DNA from: Roseithermus sacchariphilus
Lineage (GTDB): Bacteria; Bacteroidota; Rhodothermia; Rhodothermales; MEBIC09517
Reading direction: 5' to 3'
Assembly: GCA_003285105.1 (NCBI GenBank)
Contig: CP030158.1
Coordinates: forward strand, 4,388,449-4,452,448
Length of the DNA stretch: 64,000 nt
A program made the position numbers and the translations under genes. The first letter of the stretch is position 1, and every line of letters starts with the position of its first letter. The notes under the pieces are model-generated. The model had not been told where the DNA came from. It saw only the letters and a program-made list of their open reading frames with translations, and did not search any database. This document shows positions 1 through 9,260 of the stretch, in pieces.

Positions 1-927
1 CAGGAGATCAAGGACCTCATCGCCGCCTCCATCACCCCGGAGATGTACGAGCAGGAGTACGGCGGCATCGAGACCTCGAACGAGACGTGGAACAACATCA
101 AGATCCCTGAGGGCTCGATCTATGCCTGGGATGCATCTTCCACCTACATCCAGGAGCCCCCGTTCTTCGTGGACCTGACGCCGGAGACGCCCGAGATCCG
201 GCCGATCCGGCAGGCCCGGGTGCTCGTCAAGGTGGGTGACTCGACGACGACCGACCACATCTCGCCCGCCGGAGCGATCCCGGAGGACAGCCCGGCCGGC
301 AAGTACCTCCTGGAGCGGGGCGTCAAGAAGTTCGAGTTCAACTCCTACGGCTCGCGCCGCGGCAACCACGAGGTCATGATGCGGGGCACGTTCGCCAACA
401 TCCGCATCAAGAACCAGCTCGTGCCCGGCACCGAGGGCGGCATCACGAAGAACTTCCTGAAAGGCGGCGAGGTCATGCCGATCTACGACGCCGCGATGGA
501 CTACATCCGGAACGGGGTGCCGCTCGTCGTCCTCGGCGGCAAGGACTACGGCATGGGCTCCAGCCGCGACTGGGCCGCCAAAGGTACGGCGCTGCTGGGC
601 GTGCGGGCCGTCATCGTCGAGAGCTTCGAGCGCATCCACCGCTCGAACCTGATCGGCATGGGCGTGCTTCCGCTCCAGTTCAAAGAGGGCGAATCCGCGC
701 AGTCGCTCGGCCTCGACGGGACGGAGACGTACGACGTCCCGGTGACCAACGACGTGCAACCGCGCCAGACGCTCACCGTGACCGCCACGAAAGCCGACGG
801 CTCGACGGTAACGTTCGACACGGTCGTCCGCCTGGACACGCCGGTGGAAGTCGAGTACTACCGCCACGGCGGCATCCTGCACTACGTCCTGCGCGACTTC
901 CTGAGCAACCAGGCCGTGGAAGCCTGA
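1..927 (+). CDS. acnA: Aconitate hydratase, C-terminal part (5' end outside window)
   Basis: This is the last 308 residues of aconitase, the TCA-cycle enzyme that isomerises citrate to isocitrate through a 4Fe-4S cluster. The reading frame is open from base 1, so the N-terminal cluster-binding domains lie before the window. Visible blocks are the start of the swivel domain ([14 protein letters not shown]), the [18 protein letters not shown] segment and the substrate-binding [10 protein letters not shown] motif near residue 185 of the fragment, all typical of AcnA-type enzymes. It ends in TGA and is followed by a strong intrinsic terminator. Its last codons and the terminator recur about 0.9 kb downstream, beyond the MNT/HEPN pair. 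Confidence 0.95.
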   Translation, partial: QEIKDLIAASITPEMYEQEYGGIETSNETWNNIKIPEGSIYAWDASSTYIQEPPFFVDLTPETPEIRPIRQARVLVKVGDSTTTDHISPAGAIPEDSPAGKYLLERGVKKFEFNSYGSRRGNHEVMMRGTFANIRIKNQLVPGTEGGITKNFLKGGEVMPIYDAAMDYIRNGVPLVVLGGKDYGMGSSRDWAAKGTALLGVRAVIVESFERIHRSNLIGMGVLPLQFKEGESAQSLGLDGTETYDVPVTNDVQPRQTLTVTATKADGSTVTFDTVVRLDTPVEVEYYRHGGILHYVLRDFLSNQAVEA

Positions 928-993
928 GCCGCTGCCGGACCGTTGCCGGATCCTCCTGGAGCCGCGCCGTGTTCCAACGGCGCGGCTCTTTTT
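906..993 (+). repeat. Direct repeat copy 1: aconitase 3' end plus terminator
   Basis: The last aconitase codons, stop codon, short spacer and terminator hairpin. The first 44 bases are identical to 1789-1832. The part from ATCCTCC through the hairpin and T tract recurs with two substitutions at 1869-1914. The two copies bracket the MNT/HEPN gene pair. Confidence 0.9.
960..993 (+). terminator. Intrinsic terminator of acnA
   Basis: Perfect 9-bp stem AGCCGCGCC (960-968) / GGCGCGGCT (979-987), 10-nt loop, followed by CTTTTT. Confidence 0.88.
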
Positions 994-1034
994 CATGCTA
1001 CAACCCGGAGCCTGCCATCCCCGGAGACCGCGTT

Positions 1035-1370
1035 ATGGAAGCACGGAGAAACTTCGCGCCGGACCAGCGCATCGAGCATCTGGTCCGGCAGATCGTGGAG
1101 ATCGCCCACCCGCTACGCATCCTCCTGTTCGGGTCGGCGGCCCGGGGTCAGGCTCAGCCGGATAGCGACGTCGACTTGCTCGTGATTATGCCTGAAGGCA
1201 CCCACCGACGGCGGGTAGCCCAGGAGCTCTACCGGCAGGTGTCCGGCGGTGGACAGCCGTTCGACGTGCTCGTCGCCACGCCGAGCATGCTGGAGCAATA
1301 CGCCGATCATCCGGGCTTGCTCTACCACACGATCTTAAAAGAAGGTCGCGAGGTCTATGCCGCCGGATGA
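1035..1370 (+). CDS. MNT-type nucleotidyltransferase (antitoxin-like partner of HEPN)
   Basis: A 111-residue minimal nucleotidyltransferase of the MNT/KNTase fold. The GSAARG motif followed by SDVDLLV gives the GS-x10-12-DxD active site, with a third acidic residue in FDVLVATP. ATG 1035 was chosen because the open frame further upstream runs back into the aconitase terminator. It overlaps the next gene by 14 bases, so the two are probably translationally coupled. In known HEPN-MNT systems the MNT protein neutralises the HEPN ribonuclease, often by transferring AMP to it; that role here is inferred from pairing. The pair is bracketed by duplicated aconitase tail sequence, which suggests insertion or tandem duplication at this site. 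Confidence 0.85.
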   Translation: MEARRNFAPDQRIEHLVRQIVEIAHPLRILLFGSAARGQAQPDSDVDLLVIMPEGTHRRRVAQELYRQVSGGGQPFDVLVATPSMLEQYADHPGLLYHTILKEGREVYAAG

Positions 1371-1758
1371 TCCACCACTCCCTGGAAGCCCGGCTGACTG
1401 GCTGCGCTATGCCCGCAGCGATCTGGCACTGGCCCGCGCCACCCCACCACCCGGCGTCCTTACGGAGGTGCTGTGCTTTCATGCTCAGCAGGCCGCCGAG
1501 AAAGCCTTGAAAGCGGTGCTGGTGCATCACGGTCGGGCCGTACCGCGCACCCACAACCTTACGACACTGCTGGAACGCCTACCCGAGACACTGACGCTGC
1601 CCCCAGGCCTGGATGCAGCCAAAACGCTGACGGTATATGCCGTTATCGCTCGCTATCCGGCAGATATCGAACCCGTCTCCGCGCAGGAATACCAGGAGGC
1701 GCTTCGCCTGGCTGAGATCGTGGTTTACTGGGCCGAACGCGTATGCGCATCATCCTAG
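1357..1758 (+). CDS. HEPN domain protein (toxin-like partner of MNT)
   Basis: A 133-residue all-helical HEPN protein (pfam05168 type). Diagnostic segments are the FHAQQAAEKALKAVL helix at residues 41-55, the THNL turn after RAVPR, and the ARYP segment near residue 98. I do not see a clear C-terminal RxxxxH ribonuclease motif; the closest match is RAVPRTH at the THNL turn. Nuclease activity is therefore uncertain. It starts inside the MNT gene and ends 30 bases before the second copy of the aconitase 3' end. A two-gene toxin-antitoxin module is the likeliest reading, and a defunct or regulatory pair is possible. Confidence 0.82.
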   Translation: MPPDDPPLPGSPADWLRYARSDLALARATPPPGVLTEVLCFHAQQAAEKALKAVLVHHGRAVPRTHNLTTLLERLPETLTLPPGLDAAKTLTVYAVIARYPADIEPVSAQEYQEALRLAEIVVYWAERVCASS

Positions 1759-1788
1759 CATTCCGACGCATGCACTCCCTGTCCCGGT

Positions 1789-1914
1789 CAACCAGGCCGT
1801 GGAAGCCTGAGCCGCTGCCGGACCGTTGCCGGGCCGTTGCCGGGCCGTTGCCGGATCTTCGTTGTCGGATCCTCCCGGAGCCGCGCCGTATTCCAACGGC
1901 GCGGCTCTTTTTTT
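1789..1914 (+). repeat. Direct repeat copy 2: aconitase tail and terminator, expanded
   Basis: It repeats the 44 bases CAACCAGGCC...GTTGCCGG of the aconitase end including its TGA. It then carries extra tandem units of GCCGTTGCCGG (about 1831-1853) plus a short insertion before rejoining the repeat at ATCCTCC (1869). It has no aconitase gene upstream, so it is a relic copy. Confidence 0.9.
1879..1914 (+). terminator. Second copy of the acnA terminator
   Basis: Stem AGCCGCGCC (1879-1887) / GGCGCGGCT (1898-1906), then C and seven T. The loop differs from copy 1 by one base. It probably ends the HEPN/MNT transcript. Confidence 0.85.
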
Positions 1915-2089
1915 CCGGGCTAGCCCTTCCACCGCCCCGCCAGGCCCCCCTTTCCGCCGTGCCCTTCGGCAGGCGACGGCGAATCATGATCCCTCTCTTC
2001 TCAACGGTGCTCGTTGCCCCGTTCCATCCCTCCGCGCCATGCCGTATCCTTGGGTGCAGTTTTTTTCTCACCCTCCCCCCACCCCTGCC

Positions 2090-4765
2090 ATGTCCTTGCT
2101 CCGCGCGCTCGTCCCGGCCCTGCTGTGCCTCGCCGCCGTCTCAGTCACCCCGGCCCGCGGACAGGCCGCCCGGCGCGTGGCCGGCCCGCCGCCTTCGATG
2201 GCGGCCACCCGCCTGTCCGGCCCGGCTCCACGCATCGACGGAAACCTGAACGACCCTGCCTGGGCCGCGGCGCCTGCCGTAACGGGCTTCGTGCAGTTCC
2301 GGCCGCAGCCCGGCGCGCCGGCCTCCGAACGCTCCGACATCCGGCTGCTCTACGACGACCGCGCCCTCTACATCGGCGCACGCCTCTATGACAGCGCCCC
2401 GGACTCCGTCGCCGGCCGCCTCTTCCGGCGTGACGGCACGGACTACAGCGACTGGTTCTACGTGACCATCGACAGCTACTTCGACCGGCGAACGGGGTTC
2501 TCCTTCGCCGTCAACCCGCGCGGGGTGCAGAAGGACGTGCTCGTCTTCAACGACGTCGAGGAAGACCTCTCGTGGGACGCCGTCTGGGAAGCGGCCGCTC
2601 GCGTCGACTCGCTGGGGTGGACCGCCGAACTGCGCATCCCGCTCTCGCAGCTCCGCTTCAGCCGGGACGTCACGACCTGGGGGATCAACTTCCAGCGCCG
2701 CATCGCGCGACGCGGGGAGATCAGCTTCTGGAGCCCCGTCCCGGCCGACCTCAGCGCCCGCATCTCCCGCTCGGGCACGCTGACGGGGCTGGACCGCCTC
2801 TGCCCCGCGGCCCGCTTCGAACTCCAGCCCTACGGCGTCGCCCGGCTCGACCGTAAGCCGGATGCCGCCGCCAATCCGTTCTACGGCGCCAACGACCTCT
2901 ATGCCACCGCCGGGGCCGACCTGAAGTACGGACTCACCTCCAACCTCACCCTCACCGGCACCCTCAACCCGGACTTCGCCCAGGTGGAAGTCGACCCGGC
3001 GGTGGTGAACCTGACGGTCTTCGAAAACTTCTTCGAGGAGAAGCGTCCGTTCTTCACCGAAGGGGCCGACATCTTCGCCTTCGGCAGCACCCGCACCTTT
3101 GGCCGCGCCGGGCAGGCCACGGCCCGCTACTTCTACTCCCGCCGCATCGGCCGGCCGCCGCAGGGCCAGGTGCCCGACGCCCGCTTCGTCGACTTCCCCG
3201 CGCAGACGACCATCGCCGGTGCGGCCAAAGTGACCGGGCGCACCCCGGACGGCTGGTCCGTGGGCGTCCTCGACGCCGTCACGCCCATCGAACGGGCCCG
3301 CTATATCGACCCGCAGGGGCGCGAGCGCTCGCTGCGCGTGGAGCCGCTGACGAACTACTTCACCGGCCGCGTCCGGCGGGACCTGCGCGCGGGGCAGACC
3401 ATCCTCGGCGGCATGCTGACGGCGGTCAACCGCACGCTGGACGATACGCTGGCACCGCTGCTACACGAGGCGGCCTACTTCGGCGGCCTGGACTTCGTGC
3501 ACGCCTGGAGCCGGCGCTGGGCGGTCAGCGGCTACGCGGCCGGATCGCTCGTGGAGGGCAGCCCGGAGCGGCTGCGGCGGACGCAGGCCGCCTCCACCCA
3601 CTACTTCCAGCGCCCCGACGCCGAACACCTGTCGCTCGACCCCTCCCGCACGCGCCTCTCGGGCCTGGCCGGGGAACTCTCCCTCGCCAAGATCGGCGGA
3701 CGACACTGGCTCGGTTCGCTCACCTACCAGACGCTGACACCGGGCCTGGAGGTCAACGACCTCGGCTTTCAGCTCTACAGCGACCGCCACGCCCTGACGA
3801 CGCACCTGAGCTACCAGGAACGCGAGCCCGGCCGCCGGCTGCGTCGGTACAGCATCGACTTCGAAACCTCGCACGTCTGGAACTACGGCGGCCGGCCCAT
3901 CACCAATACCGCCGAAATCGCGGCCGAAACCGAGTTCACCACCTTCTGGACGGCCCGCGTCGGCGTGCGGGGCCGGCCCTGGGGCTACCTCGACCGTACC
4001 ACGCGCGGCGGGCCGCTGATGCGCCAGACGGCGGCCTTCTTCTTCTTCGGCGGCGTCGGCACCGATACGCGCCGGCCCGTCCATGCCGCCTTCTCCTACG
4101 ACCTGTTCTGGGACGCCTCGGGCGAATATGACTACGAACTCTACCTGACGCTGAACGCCCGTCCCACCTCCGCCCTCCAGCTTCGCTTCGACCCGGGGCT
4201 GAAGCTGGAGCATGACACCGACCAGTACGTCGCGGCCCACCCCGACCCGCTGGCCACGCGCACCTACGGCACGCGCTACGTCTTCGGCGACATCGACCAG
4301 GTCTCGCTCTCCTTCACCACGCGCGCCGACTGGACGTTCTCCCCGAACCTCTCGCTCCAGCTCTACCTCCAGCCACTCCTGGCCTCGGGCAACTACCTGC
4401 GGTTCAAGGAATTCCGCGAGGCCGGCACGTTCGACTTCGACTACTACGGCACGGACCGCGGCACGCTGCAGCGGCTGCCCTCGGGCCAGTACCTCGTCGA
4501 TCCCGACGGCGACGGGCCGGCCCCGCCCTTCACCTTTGGCAGCGCCTTCGGGCAGGACGACTTCGTGTTCCGCTCGCTGCGGGGCAACCTCGTGCTGCGG
4601 TGGGAATACCGGCCCGGTTCGCGGCTCTACTTCGTCTGGCAGCACCTGCGCAGCGGCGACGCACGCGACCATGCCCTCGACCCGTTCGACGACCTGGGAC
4701 GGCTCTTCGCCGAACCGGCCGAGAACATCTTCCAGATCAAGCTGGACTACTGGCTGGGCCGCTGA
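2090..4765 (+). CDS. DUF5916 outer-membrane beta-barrel protein with CBM9-like domain
   Basis: An 891-residue secreted protein. ATG 2090 gives a clear signal peptide (SLLRALVPALLCLAAVSV ... GQA). Residues about 40-230 form a CBM9/DOMON-like beta-sandwich (RIDGNLNDPAW, DIRLLYDDRALYIGARLYD). The rest matches the DUF5916 barrel with many alternating aromatic strands, the NPDFAQVEVDP motif and the EKRPFFTEGADIF segment typical of the family. Such proteins are common in Bacteroidota and related phyla. They are presumed outer-membrane barrels linked to polysaccharide or metal handling, but the substrate is unknown. Its stop codon overlaps the convergent hyuB stop by 19 bases, so no terminator separates them. 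Confidence 0.85.
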   Translation: MSLLRALVPALLCLAAVSVTPARGQAARRVAGPPPSMAATRLSGPAPRIDGNLNDPAWAAAPAVTGFVQFRPQPGAPASERSDIRLLYDDRALYIGARLYDSAPDSVAGRLFRRDGTDYSDWFYVTIDSYFDRRTGFSFAVNPRGVQKDVLVFNDVEEDLSWDAVWEAAARVDSLGWTAELRIPLSQLRFSRDVTTWGINFQRRIARRGEISFWSPVPADLSARISRSGTLTGLDRLCPAARFELQPYGVARLDRKPDAAANPFYGANDLYATAGADLKYGLTSNLTLTGTLNPDFAQVEVDPAVVNLTVFENFFEEKRPFFTEGADIFAFGSTRTFGRAGQATARYFYSRRIGRPPQGQVPDARFVDFPAQTTIAGAAKVTGRTPDGWSVGVLDAVTPIERARYIDPQGRERSLRVEPLTNYFTGRVRRDLRAGQTILGGMLTAVNRTLDDTLAPLLHEAAYFGGLDFVHAWSRRWAVSGYAAGSLVEGSPERLRRTQAASTHYFQRPDAEHLSLDPSRTRLSGLAGELSLAKIGGRHWLGSLTYQTLTPGLEVNDLGFQLYSDRHALTTHLSYQEREPGRRLRRYSIDFETSHVWNYGGRPITNTAEIAAETEFTTFWTARVGVRGRPWGYLDRTTRGGPLMRQTAAFFFFGGVGTDTRRPVHAAFSYDLFWDASGEYDYELYLTLNARPTSALQLRFDPGLKLEHDTDQYVAAHPDPLATRTYGTRYVFGDIDQVSLSFTTRADWTFSPNLSLQLYLQPLLASGNYLRFKEFREAGTFDFDYYGTDRGTLQRLPSGQYLVDPDGDGPAPPFTFGSAFGQDDFVFRSLRGNLVLRWEYRPGSRLYFVWQHLRSGDARDHALDPFDDLGRLFAEPAENIFQIKLDYWLGR

Positions 4766-6342
4766 GGCGACAGGGGCGTACCCCAGCCGCCGCCGCCCGG
4801 CGTCTCGATGCGGAGGCGATCGCCCGCCTGGAGGCGCCGCGAGAACGTCCCCGGCAGCACTTCCTCGATGCCGTCGGCGCGGAGGAGGACGTTGCGGCCG
4901 CGCGCGCCGTCCGCCCCGCCGGCCAGCCCCCGGGGAGCCTGCCGTCGGCGCTCGCTGAGCATCGTCACCGTGGCCGGCACGAGCAGTTCATACTCGCGCA
5001 CGACGCCGTCGCCGCCCCGGTGCCGCCCGGCCCCGCCGCTGCCGGGCCGCAGGTGGTAACGGGTGATCCGAAACGGATACGACTGCTCCAGCGCTTCGAC
5101 CGGGGTGTTGCGCGTGTTGGTCATGTGCACGTGGACGCCGCTGAGCCCGTCGGCCTCCGGCCCGGCCCCCATCCCCCCGGCGATCGTCTCGTAGTAGGCG
5201 AACGGCGTCCCATCCGGCCAGGCCCCGCCGATGGTGAGGTTGTTCATCGTCCCCTGCGAGGCCGCCGGCACCCGCTCCGGCAGCGCCTGCGCCAGCGCCC
5301 CCAGCACCACGTCCACGATCCGCTGGGACGTTTCGACGTTGCCGCCGGCCACCGCCGCCGGACGCCGGGCGTGGACGAGGCAACCCGCCGGAGCCGTCAC
5401 CACCACCGGCGCAAAGCACCCGGCGTTGACGGGAATGTCGTCGCTCGCCAGACAGCGGACGACGTAGTAGCAGGCGGACTCGGTGATGCTCAGCACGGCG
5501 TTCAGCGAGGCCGGCACAGCCGGCGAGGTCCCGGCGAAGTCGAACCGGATCGTCTCGCCCTCGATGTGCGCCACCACACGGATCGTCGCCTCGGCCTCAT
5601 CGAGTTCCAGGCCGTCCTCGCAGGCATAGCTGCCGTCGGGCCAGTCGGCGATGGTAGCGCGCATGCGGCGTTCGCTGTAGGCACACAGATGCCCCGCGTA
5701 GGCCCGCACCTCGTCGGCGCCGTGTACGGCCATCAGCGCCGCCAGCCGCCGTTCGCCGACGGCGTGGGCCGCCTGCTGGGCCGCGAGGTCGCCGCGGCGC
5801 TCCTCGGGCGTGCGGACGTTCGCCAGCAGGAACCGCAGCAGATCGGCATCGAGCGTGCCGGCGCGGGCCAGCCGGACGGGCGGGATGACGATCCCTTCCT
5901 GGAAGAGCTCCGTCGAGAGCGGCAGCGAGCCGGGCGTCATCCCCCCCACGTCGGCATGGTGCGCCCGGCTGGCCACGAAGAACACGGGGGCGTCTCCGCC
6001 GGCCTCGAACACGGGCGAGATCATGGTGATGTCCGGCAGGTGCGTGCCCCCCTCGTAGGGGTCGTTCAGCACGACGAGGTCGCCCGGCGCCCAGTCCGTC
6101 ACGTGCCGCAGGGCGGCCGCCACACTCGCCGGCATCGCACCGAGGTGCACGGGGATGTGGGCGGCCTGCGCGATGAGCCGCCCGGCGGCGTCGAACACCG
6201 CGCACGAGAAGTCGAGCCGTTCCTTGATGTTGGGCGAATAGGCCGTCCGCTGCAGCGTCAGCCCCATCTCCTCCGCCACACCGGCAAACCGGTGCCGGTA
6301 GAGTTCGAGGGTGATGGGATCGGAGAAGGTCGATGCGGGCAT
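4747..6342 (-). CDS. hyuB: Hydantoinase B / oxoprolinase family protein
   Basis: A 531-residue HyuB-type subunit. ATG 6342 ([19 protein letters not shown]) places the family-typical ITLEVxRHRF at the N-terminus. Other family blocks are [52 protein letters not shown] and the glycine-rich GGGGWG close to the C-terminus. HyuA and HyuB together hydrolyse hydantoins, 5-oxoproline or related cyclic amides with ATP; the substrate cannot be read from sequence. It lies 65 bases downstream of hyuA on the same strand, so the two form an operon. The 3' end overlaps the convergent DUF5916 gene. Confidence 0.9.
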   Translation of the reverse strand: MPASTFSDPITLELYRHRFAGVAEEMGLTLQRTAYSPNIKERLDFSCAVFDAAGRLIAQAAHIPVHLGAMPASVAAALRHVTDWAPGDLVVLNDPYEGGTHLPDITMISPVFEAGGDAPVFFVASRAHHADVGGMTPGSLPLSTELFQEGIVIPPVRLARAGTLDADLLRFLLANVRTPEERRGDLAAQQAAHAVGERRLAALMAVHGADEVRAYAGHLCAYSERRMRATIADWPDGSYACEDGLELDEAEATIRVVAHIEGETIRFDFAGTSPAVPASLNAVLSITESACYYVVRCLASDDIPVNAGCFAPVVVTAPAGCLVHARRPAAVAGGNVETSQRIVDVVLGALAQALPERVPAASQGTMNNLTIGGAWPDGTPFAYYETIAGGMGAGPEADGLSGVHVHMTNTRNTPVEALEQSYPFRITRYHLRPGSGGAGRHRGGDGVVREYELLVPATVTMLSERRRQAPRGLAGGADGARGRNVLLRADGIEEVLPGTFSRRLQAGDRLRIETPGGGGWGTPLSPQRPSQ

Positions 6343-6407
6343 GAGCGGGTCGAAGGAACCGGGGCGAGGGTCGGGAGGCGCAGGTCGGGAGTGCGTGAGG
6401 GTGCGCC

Positions 6408-8432
6408 TCAGCCGTCGGGTGCTGTCAGGATGAGGTTTCCCCAGGCATCGACGCGAGCCTGCCAGCCGGGGAGGATCACGACGGTGGTATCGTACTGAAA
6501 GACGATGGCCGGGCCGGCCAGGCGATGGCCGTGGCGGAGGCGAGCGCGGTCGTAGCCGTCGGTGGGCGTGGGGCCGTCGGCGTCGAACCAGACGTCCTTC
6601 CGGCCGAGGTGCGCCACGGCGGCGTCGGTGGCGGCCGGCGGCTCGGGCGTCACGGGCGGCCGGGCGCCGGGCGCACGGCCCTGCACGCGGAGCGTCACGG
6701 CCTCGACGGGCGCCGACGGGTCGGCGTGGCCGTAGCAGCGGGCGTGGGCGTCGTGGAACGCCGCCGCGGCCGCCCGGAGGTGGTCCGCCGAGATCGGGAG
6801 GGCCAGGGGGACCGTCAGCTCGTAACTCTGCCCGGCGTACCGCAGATCGAGCGCGGCGGACAGCGCCGGGTCGAGGGCACCGTCGCGCCGGAGCACGGCC
6901 CGCACCTGCTCGCCCAGCCTCTCCGCCGTTTGCGCCAGCGGGGCCGGGTGCTCCATCAGCGCCGCCATCGGGCGGAGGACGGCGTGCGAGGCGTCGAAGA
7001 CGAGGTCGGCCAGCAGCAGGCCCAGAGCGCTGAGGACGCCGGGCGTGGGGGGCACCAGGATCCGGCGGATGCCCAGCGCCGCGGCGACGTCGCAGGCATG
7101 CAGCGGCCCGGCCCCGCCGAACGGCACGAGCGTGTAGTCCCGCGGGTCGTGCCCCTGCTTGACGGATACGCGGCGCAGCGCCCGCTCCATGGTGGCATGC
7201 GCCACCCGCAACACGCCCAGGGCCGCCTCCTCGGCCGAGAGGTGCAGACGCTCGCCCAGCCGGGCCAGCGCCGCGCGGGCCGCGCCTTCGTCGAGGCGCA
7301 TCGTCCCCGAACCGCCGAGGAACCGCCCCGCGTCCAGCCGGCCGAGGACCAGGTTGGCGTCCGTCACCGTCGGCACCGTCCCCCCTCGGCCGTAGCAGAC
7401 CGGGCCGGGATCCGCGCCGGCGCTCTCCGGCCCGACGCGCAGCACCCCGCCGGCGTCGACGCGGGCCATGCTGCCACCACCGGCCCCGACGGTGTGGATA
7501 TCGGTCGAGGGCAGACGCAGCGGCAGGCCGGCGATGCGGCCCTCGGCGGTCTGCGGGATCGATCCCGGACACAGCGCCACGTCCGTGCTGGTGCCACCCA
7601 TGTCGAGGGTAAGCACCCGGGGCGCCTCGCCCCCGAGCGCCTGCCGCGCCCGTTCGAAGGCCCCCACGACCCCGCCGGCCGGGCCGCTCAGCACGAGCCG
7701 CGCCGCCTGCCGGGCCGCCTGCTCCAGCCCGATCGCTCCGCCGTTCGACTGCATCACCCGGATCGGCCGGTCGCCGAGCACGCGTTGCAGGCGCTGCAGG
7801 TAGCGCGCCACGAGCGGTTGCACATAGGCATTGATGACCGTCGTGGCGGTGCGTTCGTACTCGCGGTACTCCGGCAGGATGTCGCTGCTGAGCGAGCAGG
7901 ACACCTCCGGCAGCCGCTCCTGCAGGAGGGCCGCCACCCGCTGCTCGTGGGCGGGGTGCCGGAAGGAGAAGAGCAGCACCACCGCTATGCTCTGCACCCC
8001 GTCCGCCGCAAGCCGCCCGGCGAGATCGGCCACCTGCGCTTCATCGAGCGGCGTCAGCACCGTTCCGTCGGCAGCCACACGCTCGCGTACGCCGAAGCGC
8101 CACGCAGCCGGCACCAGCGCGGGGGGGCGCGTCTGGCTGAGCCGGTAGAGGTGCGGGCGGTCCTGCCGGCCGATGGCGAGGACGTCCTCGAAGCCGGCCG
8201 TCGTCAGCAGCGCCGTCCGCGCGCCGCGCCGTTCCAGCAGCGCGTTCGTGGCCGTCGTCGTGCCGTGCACCACCGGCACCTCCGCCGCCACGCCCAGTTC
8301 GGCCATCCCCTGCCGCATGGCCTTGCTCTGGTCGTCCGGCGTCGTGGGCACTTTGTGTACCCGGATCGACCCGTCTACGAGCCAGACGAAGTCCGTAAAC
8401 GTGCCGCCAACGTCGATGCCGAGGAGCTGCAT
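6408..8432 (-). CDS. hyuA: Hydantoinase A / oxoprolinase family protein
   Basis: A 674-residue ATP-dependent subunit of the hydantoinase/oxoprolinase type. The N-terminus MQLLGIDVGGTFTDFV is the phosphate-1 loop of the ASKHA fold. Further family motifs are HGTTTATNALLERRGA, VLSGPAGGVVGA, TLDMGGTSTDVAL, HTVGAGGGSMARVD and FGGAGPLHACDVAAALG. It acts with HyuB, encoded directly downstream. Full-length 5-oxoprolinases fuse both halves; here they are separate, as in N-methylhydantoinase and acetone/acetophenone carboxylase relatives. It is a cytosolic amide-recycling enzyme, specificity unknown. Confidence 0.9.
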   Translation of the reverse strand: MQLLGIDVGGTFTDFVWLVDGSIRVHKVPTTPDDQSKAMRQGMAELGVAAEVPVVHGTTTATNALLERRGARTALLTTAGFEDVLAIGRQDRPHLYRLSQTRPPALVPAAWRFGVRERVAADGTVLTPLDEAQVADLAGRLAADGVQSIAVVLLFSFRHPAHEQRVAALLQERLPEVSCSLSSDILPEYREYERTATTVINAYVQPLVARYLQRLQRVLGDRPIRVMQSNGGAIGLEQAARQAARLVLSGPAGGVVGAFERARQALGGEAPRVLTLDMGGTSTDVALCPGSIPQTAEGRIAGLPLRLPSTDIHTVGAGGGSMARVDAGGVLRVGPESAGADPGPVCYGRGGTVPTVTDANLVLGRLDAGRFLGGSGTMRLDEGAARAALARLGERLHLSAEEAALGVLRVAHATMERALRRVSVKQGHDPRDYTLVPFGGAGPLHACDVAAALGIRRILVPPTPGVLSALGLLLADLVFDASHAVLRPMAALMEHPAPLAQTAERLGEQVRAVLRRDGALDPALSAALDLRYAGQSYELTVPLALPISADHLRAAAAAFHDAHARCYGHADPSAPVEAVTLRVQGRAPGARPPVTPEPPAATDAAVAHLGRKDVWFDADGPTPTDGYDRARLRHGHRLAGPAIVFQYDTTVVILPGWQARVDAWGNLILTAPDG

Positions 8433-8527
8433 GGAAGGAGAAAGCCGGGGTCCGGGGAGGAAGGTCGGGCGATGAACTTAGCCCGAAGCACCCCATTCAC
8501 GCCAGCCCCTGCACGGGTGCGGAACCG

Positions 8528-9223
8528 CTACGCCGGGGCGTCCGACCCGTCGGCCTCCTGCTGCAACTCCCGGTGCCGGATATCGACCGCATCGATCAGG
8601 AAGACGATGTCCTCACCGATGTTCTTGATGTGGTCCGCGATGCGTTCGAGCGCCTTGGCGACCGAGAAGAGATGCGCCACGGCCTCCATGTGTTCGGGAT
8701 GCGCCGCGCCGTAGGCCACCAGATCGTTGAAATCTTGCAGGTAGAGGCGGTCCACCTGCTGATCCTCGGCGATCACCTGCCGGGCCAGCAGTCGGTCCCG
8801 GCGGTGGAGGGCATCCTGCACCTTGCGAAACATGGAGCGAGCCACGTCGGCCATCTGTTCGAAGCGCGTGACGCGAAGCACCTCGGGCGCGGCGCAGAGG
8901 TGAGGGATGGCCCGCGCGATGTTCTTGCACTCGTCGCCGATGCGTTCGAGGTCCTTGTTGATCTTGGAGGCCGCGATGAGCATGCGCAGGTCGACGGCCA
9001 CGGGCTGCTGCAGCGCCAGGATGCGCTCACACTGGCGGTCGATGGCCAGCTCCAGCGCGTCGATCTCCCGGTCCTGCTGCACCACCGCTTCGGCCCCGGT
9101 GCGGCTGCAGGCCAGCAGCGCGTTGACCACCTCGGCGAGTTGGGCTTCGACCAGCTGCATCATGCGGTCGAGCTGTTCGCGGAGCGTGCTGAGTTCCTCG
9201 TCCAGGTGGCGGTACGTGGGCAT
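8528..9223 (-). CDS. phoU: Phosphate transport system regulator PhoU
   Basis: A 231-residue protein made of two PhoU three-helix repeats. Each repeat shows the metal-binding E/DxxxD-type helix, for example NKDLERIGDECKNIA around residue 80 and ALERIADHIKNIGED around residue 190. PhoU links the Pst transporter to the PhoR/PhoB kinase pathway and dampens phosphate uptake when phosphate is abundant. ATG 9223 gives the usual family length. It is the last gene of the pstS-C-A-B-phoU operon and follows pstB by 37 bases. Confidence 0.95.
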   Translation of the reverse strand: MPTYRHLDEELSTLREQLDRMMQLVEAQLAEVVNALLACSRTGAEAVVQQDREIDALELAIDRQCERILALQQPVAVDLRMLIAASKINKDLERIGDECKNIARAIPHLCAAPEVLRVTRFEQMADVARSMFRKVQDALHRRDRLLARQVIAEDQQVDRLYLQDFNDLVAYGAAHPEHMEAVAHLFSVAKALERIADHIKNIGEDIVFLIDAVDIRHRELQQEADGSDAPA

Positions 9224-9260
9224 GGGTCGTCGTAGGTCGTGAGATCCGGGCCGGCAGGGT

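Noticed and set aside
969-1034. Longer N-terminus for the MNT protein starting inside the acnA terminator
   Set aside because: It would begin translation within the terminator hairpin and adds no family-conserved residues; ATG 1035 gives the normal length.
4600-8714. Two very long plus-strand frames opposite hyuB and hyuA
   Set aside because: Composition is dominated by Arg, Gly and His, as expected from complementary GC-rich codons; hyuA and hyuB carry the real motifs.
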